This document shows positions 58,312 through 64,000 of a DNA stretch of 64,000 bases, piece by piece. The stretch comes from Gemmatimonadota bacterium (GTDB taxonomy: Bacteria > Gemmatimonadota > Gemmatimonadetes > Longimicrobiales > Gaopeijiaceae). Under the pieces are notes generated by a model. That model had not been told where the DNA came from. It saw only the letters and a program-made list of their open reading frames with translations, and searched no databases. Position 1 is the first letter of the stretch; every line of letters starts with the position of its first letter. The stretch is taken from positions 1 to 64,000 of the forward strand of contig JAWKQN010000008.1 in assembly GCA_041390125.1 (NCBI GenBank), given 5' to 3'. The translations under genes were made by a program, and so were the position numbers.

Positions 58312-59364
58312 ATGCGGGAGACGCTGTCCGTTCGTCCGCACCCCCCACTCCGCTCCGCCGTCTGCGCCCTCGCGGCGCTGGCCCTCGCCACCCTGCCCGC
58401 TCCCCTGCGCGCCCAGACCGAGGCGGCGTACCGCACGGATCTGCCGGACGCGCACGCGCCGGCGGGCCAGTCCGGCGATCACCTGCTCCCGCGCGGGAGC
58501 TTCCAGATCGGCTACCGGTTCAGCAACACGTCGTTCGACGAGCTGCGTGAAGGCAGCACCGACCTGACCGGTGAGGACGTGCTGAACCTCTACCCGGTCG
58601 CACCGGTCACGCGCACCGTGCTCGAGCACGAGCTGGAGCTGATGTACGGGATCACGGACGGTGTGACCCTCCAGGTGCTCCTCCCGTATCGGGATCTGGA
58701 GACGGGGCACCTCACCTCCACCACGCCGGCGTTCTTCACCAGGGCGTCCGGGCTGGGAGACGTGGAGGTACGCGCGCTCGTCCGCCTGTTCGGAGAGGGC
58801 GCGACCCGGGCCCACCTGGACCTGGGCCTGGCGGTCCCCACGGGCGCGATCGACGCGGTGGGCGCCACGCCCCTCGCGCCCGCCGGCACCGTGCTCCCGT
58901 ATGGCATGCAACCGGGCTCGGGGTCGTTCGCCGCGCGCCCGGGTGCCACGGTCTTCGTGCAGAACGAACAGGGCTCGGTCGGCGCACAGCTCCGGGGCAC
59001 GCTGCACCTCAACGACAACGACCGCGGATACCGCCGTGGCGACCGCATCGGTGTGGCGGCCTGGCTGGCGCCGCGGATCAACGACTATCTGAGCGTGTCC
59101 ATCGGTCTGCAGTACGAGAACTTCGATCGCCTCAGCGGCATCGACCGGGACCTGGATCCGGCCGTCGAGCCCGGCAACGATCCGGCGTTCTACGGGGGCG
59201 AGCGGGTGGAGATCCCGTTCGGCCTGAACTTCTTCATGGCGCAGGGACCGTTCGCCGGTCATCGCTTGAGCGCCGAGGTGTCGTTCGCGCCCCACCAGGA
59301 CTACGACGGCATCCAGCTCGACCGCAGCCGTCGCTTCTCGGTGCGCTGGCGCAAGGCGTTCTGA
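58312..59364 (+). CDS. Secreted beta-barrel-like protein, MetA-pathway/outer-membrane transporter type
   Basis: The product is 350 residues with a signal peptide (SAVCALAALALATLPAPLRAQ). The mature chain alternates polar and hydrophobic residues in many short strands, with FQIGYRFSNTSFDELREGSTDLTGEDV, LEHELELMYGITDGVTLQVLLPYRDLE, AHLDLGLAVPTGAIDAVG, and a last strand ending in Phe (RFSVRWRKAF), the outer-membrane-barrel signature. It resembles the phenol-degradation MetA-like barrels. The GAGG before ATG 58312 fixes the start; the upstream open frame is rejected. Confidence 0.82.
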   Translation: MRETLSVRPHPPLRSAVCALAALALATLPAPLRAQTEAAYRTDLPDAHAPAGQSGDHLLPRGSFQIGYRFSNTSFDELREGSTDLTGEDVLNLYPVAPVTRTVLEHELELMYGITDGVTLQVLLPYRDLETGHLTSTTPAFFTRASGLGDVEVRALVRLFGEGATRAHLDLGLAVPTGAIDAVGATPLAPAGTVLPYGMQPGSGSFAARPGATVFVQNEQGSVGAQLRGTLHLNDNDRGYRRGDRIGVAAWLAPRINDYLSVSIGLQYENFDRLSGIDRDLDPAVEPGNDPAFYGGERVEIPFGLNFFMAQGPFAGHRLSAEVSFAPHQDYDGIQLDRSRRFSVRWRKAF

Positions 59365-59412
59365 GGCGAAGGCGAAGCGAGGCCGACCCGCCACGGGTCC
59401 GAAGCGGAACGC

Positions 59413-59452
59413 TCCGGCCGCCGCGGCTCGGGGCACGCTCTCGGCGGCCGGA
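59413..59452. terminator. Bidirectional hairpin terminator between the barrel gene and tyrS
   Basis: A perfect 11-bp stem TCCGGCCGCCG/CGGCGGCCGGA with an 18-base loop sits between two convergent genes. No long T-run is present on either side. Confidence 0.6.
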
Positions 59453-59464
59453 ACGACCACCCGC

Positions 59465-60742
59465 TCAACCCACCACGCGCACGAGGTGGTGGTTCTTCTT
59501 GCCGCGCCGCAGCACGAGGAAGCGGCCCTCGATGGCATCGTCGAGGGTGACGCTGCGCTCGATGCCGTCCACGCGCACACCGTTGACGTAGATCCCGCCG
59601 CCCTCGACGGCGCGACGCGCTTCGCCTTTGGAAGGGGTCACACCGGTCTCGGCGAGCAGGTCGAGGATCGGCCGCCCTTCGCCCGAGAGGTGAGCACGCG
59701 GCACGTCCGCCGCCGGCACGTCCGCGAAGATATCCGCGATCTCCGCTGCCCCGAGGCCCTCCAGGGTGCCGCCGAACAGCACGTCGGTGGCCTTGCGGGC
59801 GCGCGCGAGCCCGTCCTCCCCGTGCACGCGCCGCGTGACGTCCTCCGCCAGCGCGCGTTGGGCGGCTCGACCGGCCGGGTCCGCGGCCAGGGCACCCTCC
59901 AGCTCCTCGACGCGCGAGCGATCGAACAGCGTGAACGCCTTGAGCCAGCGCACGGCGTCGGCATCGTCCGTGTTCAACCAGAACTGGTAGAAGCGGAACG
60001 GCGATGTGCGCTCCGGATCCAACCACACGGTGCCCGCCTCCGTCTTGCCGAACTTCACACCGGAGGCGGTGGTCATGAGCGGCCACACCACCCCCCAGGC
60101 CCGCGCGCCCTTCACCCGCCGGATCAGATCCGTGCCGGCCGTGATGTTGCCCCACTGGTCGCTCCCGCCCATCTGCCCCGTGCAGCCGTAGCGCTCGTGG
60201 AGCGCCAGGAAGTCGTAGGCCTGCAGCAGCACGTAGCTGAACTCGGTGTAGGACAGGCCCACCTCGTCCGACTGCACGCGTCGGCGGATGGACTCCTTGT
60301 TGAGCAGGGCGTTGATGGAAAAGTGCTTGCCCGTGTCCCGCAGGAAATCCAGGAGCGGGAGGCTCCCCAACCAGTCGAGGTTGTTGGCCATGCGCGCGGG
60401 GTTCGCGCGCGCGTCGAAGTCGAGGAAGCGCTCGAGCTGCGCGTGGATGCCTTCGACGTTCTCCTCGACCTGCGCGCGCGAGAGGAGCTGACGCTCCTGG
60501 CTCTTGCCGGACGGATCGCCGATCAGGCCGGTGCCCCCGCCGACCAGCGCGATGGGCGAGTGCCCGGCGCGCTGCGCGTGCACGAGCCCCATGATCGTGA
60601 GCAGGCTCCCGACGTGGAGCGAGGACGCCGTGGGATCGAACCCGATGTAGACCGTCTGCGGACCCGACGCGAGGGTGTCGGCCGCACCTTCGGTCGCGTC
60701 CTGCAGCATGCCGCGCCAACGGAGTTCTTCGAGGAGATCCAT
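59465..60742 (-). CDS. tyrS: Tyrosyl-tRNA synthetase
   Basis: The product is 425 residues, class I fold: FDPTASSLHVGSLLTIMGL carries the HIGH-type HVGS, GSDQWGNITAGTDLIRR the tyrosine pocket, and SGVKFGKTEAGTVWLD the KMSKS-type loop. A C-terminal S4 RNA-binding domain (about 350-425; SKGEARRAVEGGGIYVNGVRVDG) completes it. It charges tRNA-Tyr. The ATG at 60742 starts MDLLEELRWRGML, the usual opening. Its 374-base leader side is filled by a repeat array and I see no T-box. Confidence 0.97.
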   Translation of the reverse strand: MDLLEELRWRGMLQDATEGAADTLASGPQTVYIGFDPTASSLHVGSLLTIMGLVHAQRAGHSPIALVGGGTGLIGDPSGKSQERQLLSRAQVEENVEGIHAQLERFLDFDARANPARMANNLDWLGSLPLLDFLRDTGKHFSINALLNKESIRRRVQSDEVGLSYTEFSYVLLQAYDFLALHERYGCTGQMGGSDQWGNITAGTDLIRRVKGARAWGVVWPLMTTASGVKFGKTEAGTVWLDPERTSPFRFYQFWLNTDDADAVRWLKAFTLFDRSRVEELEGALAADPAGRAAQRALAEDVTRRVHGEDGLARARKATDVLFGGTLEGLGAAEIADIFADVPAADVPRAHLSGEGRPILDLLAETGVTPSKGEARRAVEGGGIYVNGVRVDGIERSVTLDDAIEGRFLVLRRGKKNHHLVRVVG

Positions 60743-60841
60743 GCCCTGGTTCTGCGTGGGGAGAAGCGGAGCCCGCGCGGTGCGGAGGCCGCGCGGTGCG
60801 AAGGCCGGCCCAGCGGCGACGAGCCCCAAGAAAACCCGGCC

Positions 60842-61092
60842 CGGGAGCGGGATCAAGGCCGCCTCGGGAGCGGGATCGAGGCCGTGGCGGCAGTGGGACG
60901 GAGGCCAGGGCGGGTCCGGATGGAGGGTGTGGCGGGCCTGGATCGAGGGCGTGGCGGCAGTGGGACGGAGGCCACAGTGGGTCCGGGTCGAGGGCATTGC
61001 GAGGGTGGATCGAGGCCGTGGCGAGCCGGGTCGAGGCCCTTGCGGGTCCAGGTCGAGGGCGTGGCGGGCCTGGATCGAGGGCGCAACTCGGG
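60842..61092. repeat. Degenerate ~22-24 bp tandem repeat, about ten units
   Basis: The gap between tyrS and the MenE-like gene is filled by units of the type TCGAGGGCGTGGCGGGCCTGG, with several near copies (GGATCGAGGGCGTGGCG, GGTCGAGGCCCTTGCG, GGACGGAGGCCAGGGCG). Unit lengths vary between about 20 and 24 bases and copies diverge strongly. The tyrS promoter must lie within or beside it. Confidence 0.75.
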
Positions 61093-61116
61093 GTCCGCCT
61101 CCCCCGCTCACCGGGT

Positions 61117-62619
61117 TCAGCCGAGTCGTTCGCGGACGATCCGCAGCGCCTCGCGCCGGTCGAGCTTGCCGCCGCGGTTGCGGGGCAGGACGTCCACGAA
61201 GACCCAGTCGCGCGGGCGCTCGGGCGGTCTCAGCCCGAGCCGCGCGAAGGTTGTGAGCCGGTCCGCCAGCGCCTCCTGTGCGGAGCCTGGTGCCGGGACC
61301 AGGAGGGCGACCACCCGCTCGCCCCACTCCGGATCGGCCGCCCCCACCACGCAGACGTCGGCGACGTCCGGATGGTGCAGCAGCACGCCCTCCACGGAGA
61401 GCGGGTCCACGGTGGCCCCGCCGCTGATGATCCGCTCGGCGGCGCGGCCGGTGACGAACAGTCGGCCCTCCCCGTCCAGATGCCCGAGGTCGCCGGTCCG
61501 GTACCAGCCGTCGGTCGACGCGAGAGGCTCCAGTCGGGGGGCGGCGGTCGCCTGGCCCCCGCCCGGCTGGCCCTCCGGCACGACCGGCGGCCGGGGGTCA
61601 GGGACGGGCGCCCCCGTGTCCGGCATCCGCGGCCCAGGGTCCGGCACCGGCGGCCCAGGGTCCGGCACCGGCGGCCCCGTGTCCGGCACCGGCGCCCCCG
61701 TGTCCGGCATCCGCGGCCCGGGGTCCGGCACCGGCGCCACGGGGTCCGCCACGATCCGCGCCAGCGCCAGGCCCGGGCTCCTCACCTGGATGACCCCGCC
61801 CGCTCCGATCCGGACCTCCACGCCGTCCAGGGGAGCGCCCACCGTGCCGGGCACCGCGCGCACCAGGTCCGGCCCGGCGGTGGCCACCTGGGAGCTCGCC
61901 TCGGTCATGCCGTAGGTGAGGAACAGGGGCGCGTCCAGGGCCAATGCGGCCTCGACCAACGAACGCGGCGTGGCGGCCCCACCCAGCAGGAGGCCGCGGA
62001 CGATGTGGGGGAAGGGTCGGCCGCGCCGGGCCTGGAGGAGCCGGTCGAGCATGATCGGCACCAGGGACGCGAAGGTGACCGCTCCAGAGTCGAGGGCCGC
62101 CGACAGCCCTTCCGCCCGGAAGGGTCCCTCCACCCGGAGGCCGTGCCCCAGCGTCCGGGCCCGCACCAGCGTGGCCAGCCCGCCCATGGTGGCGGGCGAC
62201 AGCGTGTGGGCCCACACGTCCTCGGACCCGACCCCCAGCCGCGTGCCGGCGCTCCGCGCCACGTGCTCCAGGCCGGCCCAGCCGAGCACGACCCCGGTCG
62301 GCCGACCCGACGTGCCCGACGTCCACACCACGGCGGCGCTGCCCTCGGGGAGGGCCGGGCAGGCCTCCAGTGCGCCCAGGGCCCGGTCTCGTTGGGCCGG
62401 GGGGAGATCGGGGTGGAGCGGAGCCAGGACGCCGCCCGCCGCCCACACGGCCAGGGCCTCGATCACGTCGGCGGCGGTCTGGCCGGCGGGGACCGGCCAC
62501 GGCCGACCCGGGTGGAGGTCCGCCGCCAGGGCGGCGGCCCGCCCGGCCACCCGGTCCGCCACCTCGGCCGCCGACCAGGCGAAGCCGGGGCCGGAGATCG
62601 GGAAGGCGGCGGGCGACAT
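61117..62619 (-). CDS. ANL-superfamily acyl-CoA ligase, MenE (o-succinylbenzoate-CoA ligase)-like
   Basis: The product is 500 residues from ATG 62619, where GAGG lies 5 bases upstream (GTG 62649 lacks one). The AMP-loop TSGTSGRPTGV is at 100-110, LTYGMTEASSQV near 234-245, GWYRTGDLGHLDGEGRLFVTGRAAERIISGG at 371-401 and the C-terminal lysine in RNRGGKLDRREALRIV. It activates an acid with ATP and transfers it to CoA; size and motifs fit MenE, an enzyme of menaquinone synthesis. Residues 295-343 are a Pro-rich repeat inserted before the GWYRTGDLG motif. Confidence 0.88.
   Translation of the reverse strand: MSPAAFPISGPGFAWSAAEVADRVAGRAAALAADLHPGRPWPVPAGQTAADVIEALAVWAAGGVLAPLHPDLPPAQRDRALGALEACPALPEGSAAVVWTSGTSGRPTGVVLGWAGLEHVARSAGTRLGVGSEDVWAHTLSPATMGGLATLVRARTLGHGLRVEGPFRAEGLSAALDSGAVTFASLVPIMLDRLLQARRGRPFPHIVRGLLLGGAATPRSLVEAALALDAPLFLTYGMTEASSQVATAGPDLVRAVPGTVGAPLDGVEVRIGAGGVIQVRSPGLALARIVADPVAPVPDPGPRMPDTGAPVPDTGPPVPDPGPPVPDPGPRMPDTGAPVPDPRPPVVPEGQPGGGQATAAPRLEPLASTDGWYRTGDLGHLDGEGRLFVTGRAAERIISGGATVDPLSVEGVLLHHPDVADVCVVGAADPEWGERVVALLVPAPGSAQEALADRLTTFARLGLRPPERPRDWVFVDVLPRNRGGKLDRREALRIVRERLG
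61591..61737 (-). repeat. In-frame 21-bp repeat inside the MenE-like gene, seven units
   Basis: Seven consecutive heptapeptides of the form [AP]-[PV/PRM]-P-D-[PT]-G, such as APVPDTG, PPVPDPG and PRMPDTG, occupy residues 295-343. Every unit is exactly 21 bases so the frame is kept. The base composition and look are like the non-coding arrays nearby. Confidence 0.9.
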
Positions 62620-62672
62620 GGGGGCCTCGGGACGGGCGTGGGGGTCCACGGCCAGGGGGGCCGGATCCCTGG

Positions 62673-62678
62673 AATATA
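62673..62678 (-). promoter_or_regulatory. Candidate -10 box of the MenE-like gene
   Basis: TATATT on the minus strand, in an otherwise very GC-rich stretch, lies 54 bases before the ATG at 62619. No clear -35. Confidence 0.45.
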
Positions 62679-62706
62679 GGGACGAACGGCGGAGGCGCGG
62701 GGGCAG

Positions 62707-62861
62707 CTCGGCCTCGGGCTTGGCCCGCTCGGCCTCGGCTTGGCCCGCTCAGTCTCGGCCCGGCCCGCTCGGCCTCAGCTTGCCCGTTCGGCCTCGGCTT
62801 GCCCGCTCGGTCTCGGCCCGGCTCGCTCGGCCTCGTCCGGTGGCCCCTCGGCCTCGTGCGG
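62707..62861. repeat. Degenerate ~20-bp tandem repeat, about eight units
   Basis: Units follow CTCGGCCTCGGCTTGGCCCG with small changes (CTCAGTCTCGGCCCGGCCCG, TTCGGCCTCGGCTTGCCCG), lengths 19-21 bases. The array sits in the 376-base divergent gap between the MenE-like gene and the DinB-like lipoprotein gene. Confidence 0.8.
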
Positions 62862-62995
62862 GGTCGTCCCTGCCCTTCGCCGGGTGGCCTCCCTGGCCCG
62901 CTCGGGCCAGCTTCCTCCGTCAGCCGGCGGGCTCGGCCACGTATGTGGCACCACACCCAAGGGTCCGCACGACTCTCTACTGGAGGTTTCCTGGC

Positions 62996-63583
62996 ATGCA
63001 CCGACGCGCACATGGATTCGGGATCCTGCTGGTCGCCCTGGCCCTGCCCGCCTGCTCGGGCGGCGATGGCTCCAACGCGGCCGACGCCGCGCCGGCGGGC
63101 GAAGCCACGGCCATGGCGGTCGCGGACAACGTCACCGGCTCGCTCAAGGGCCTGTACGACATGACGTCGCAGAACTTGAAGGCGACGGCCGAGAAGGTCC
63201 CCGAGAACCTCTACGGCTATCAGCCGACGGAAGAGGTCCGCACCATGGGGCAGATCCTGGCCCACGTGGCCGGGGCGCAGTTCATGTTCTGCGCGGGTGC
63301 GGCGGGCGAAGACAGCCCCAACGCGGAGAACTTCGAGGAGACCCGCACGACCAAGGCGCAGATCATCGAGGCCCTGGACATGGGGATCGAGTACTGCAAC
63401 CAGGTCTACGCGAACATGTCGGACGCGCGGGGTCAGGAGATGGTCCCGTTCTTCGGCAACGACATGGCGGTGTCCGGCGTGCTCGCCTTCAACACCGCAC
63501 ACAACTACGAGCACTACGGCAACCTGGTCACCTACATGCGCATCAACGGGATCGTGCCGCCGTCCTCCGCGGGCGGCATGTAA
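62996..63583 (+). CDS. DinB-like lipoprotein
   Basis: The product is 195 residues with a lipobox ending at Cys20 (LVALALPAC). The mature part is a four-helix bundle of the DinB/YfiT type: NVTGSLKGLYDMTSQNLKATAEKVPENLYGYQPTEEVRTMGQILAHVAGAQFMF and NTAHNYEHYGNLVTYMR, with the His residues that bind metal in this family. The secreted form is uncommon in model organisms but frequent in environmental bacteria. GGAGG precedes the ATG by 10 bases. The function is probably a thiol-linked or metal-dependent transferase. Confidence 0.88.
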   Translation: MHRRAHGFGILLVALALPACSGGDGSNAADAAPAGEATAMAVADNVTGSLKGLYDMTSQNLKATAEKVPENLYGYQPTEEVRTMGQILAHVAGAQFMFCAGAAGEDSPNAENFEETRTTKAQIIEALDMGIEYCNQVYANMSDARGQEMVPFFGNDMAVSGVLAFNTAHNYEHYGNLVTYMRINGIVPPSSAGGM

Positions 63584-63587
63584 CGAG

Positions 63588-64000
63588 GTGGCCTCACCGA
63601 GGAGCGTTGGTGGCGGGTCGGCCCATCGGGGCCGGCCCGCCTTCGTCGGCCTGGCCGCGGCGGTGCTGCTCAGCGCGAGCTCATCCTCGACGGCTCAGGC
63701 GCAGGAGCGGTTCCCCGATTGGGCAGGCCGCTGGGAGGGGACGCTCGTCAACCTCCCCCAACGCCCGGGAGCGGCTCGCGTCGAGGTGATCCGCGAGATC
63801 GGCCCGTGGCCGACGGTACCGGGAGCATGCACGCCCTGGCGCACGACCTATCAGGAGGGCGGCGTGGTGCGCCAGGTCAAGGACTACCAGGTCTGCCTGG
63901 CCGACGAACCCGACGGGTACACGATCGACGAGGGGGCGGGCGTGCGCCTCGACGCGCGCTGGCTGGATGACGTGCTGGTGTCCGTCTTCAAGGTAGACGC
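63588..64000 (+). CDS. Secreted protein of unknown function (3' end outside window)
   Basis: A frame from GTG 63588 stays open to the window end. The first 40 residues look like a signal peptide (FVGLAAAVLLSASSSSTAQAQ), then ERFPDWAGRWEGTLVNLPQRPGAARVEVIREIGPWPTVPGACTPWRTTYQEGGVVRQVKDYQVCLADEPDGYTIDEGAGVRLDARWLDDVLVSVFKV, a beta-rich secreted domain with two Cys. It starts 4 bases after the DinB stop, so it is probably in the same operon. I do not recognise the family. The start could be elsewhere, since the GAGG here touches the GTG. Confidence 0.7.
   Translation, partial: MASPRSVGGGSAHRGRPAFVGLAAAVLLSASSSSTAQAQERFPDWAGRWEGTLVNLPQRPGAARVEVIREIGPWPTVPGACTPWRTTYQEGGVVRQVKDYQVCLADEPDGYTIDEGAGVRLDARWLDDVLVSVFKVD

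Noticed and set aside
1..64000. tRNA or rRNA genes, insertion sequences, prophage
   Set aside because: I looked by eye for GTTCGAATC-type T-arms, rRNA blocks, transposase motifs and integrases and found none; a tRNA scan by program could still find a divergent one.

Overview
The window is about 70% GC and tightly packed with protein genes, most of them in operons joined by 4-base ATGA or GTGA overlaps. Lipoprotein signals, a twin-arginine binding protein, an outer-membrane-type beta protein, a Lol/Ybb-type ABC exporter and carotenoid genes point to a GC-rich, diderm, aerobic heterotroph. My best guess is Gemmatimonadota. That is an inference from gene repertoire: there is no rRNA or tRNA gene here to settle it, and I saw no CRISPR array, insertion sequence or prophage.

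Layout. 0-13.6 kb: the end of an HNH protein, a secreted S9 peptidase, a DoxX protein, a GT39-like membrane protein, TRAP permeases facing a TRAP binding protein next to an FMN 2-hydroxyacid oxidase (a probable lactate uptake and oxidation module), a parvulin lipoprotein and an M50-like protease. 13.6-20.8 kb: a serine hydrolase, a DUF6265-like protein, a sigma-54 two-component system, then an isolated structured transcript with its own promoter, palindromic operator and terminator, then a thioredoxin-fold protein and a BtuF-like protein. 20.7-28.4 kb: a greA-sirtuin-ABC ATPase-permease-AttH-like operon, lysC behind a start-codon hairpin, and a cold-shock gene with a structured leader.

28.6-40.5 kb is one long minus-strand run headed by a sensory-rhodopsin-transducer (ASRT) homologue, followed by a TPP enzyme, an enolase-superfamily enzyme, a YdiJ-like FAD/Fe-S oxidase, an SDR, a GH15 hydrolase, a membrane-PPC fusion, a methyltransferase-like protein and a CAP-domain protein. 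It looks like a stress or carbon-metabolism operon. 40.7-45.7 kb: a VOC dioxygenase, a DUF3810 protein, a cysteine-desulfurase-like enzyme and a MOSC protein. 45.8-51.5 kb: an unusual giant SEDS protein paired with a penicillin-binding transpeptidase. 51.6-64 kb: purEK, a TerB-acyl-CoA oxidase fusion, lycopene cyclase with a CrtO-like enzyme, a beta-barrel-like protein, tyrS, a MenE-like ligase, a DinB-like lipoprotein and a partial secreted protein.

The most interesting signals are the isolated RNA at about 18.95-19.22 kb, the giant SEDS/PBP pair, the ASRT-headed operon, and five arrays of degenerate 20-36 bp GC-rich tandem repeats, one of them translated inside an enzyme. Starts were chosen by Shine-Dalgarno matches, overlap with the upstream stop and family length. 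All family calls are from reading the sequence; no database search was run.
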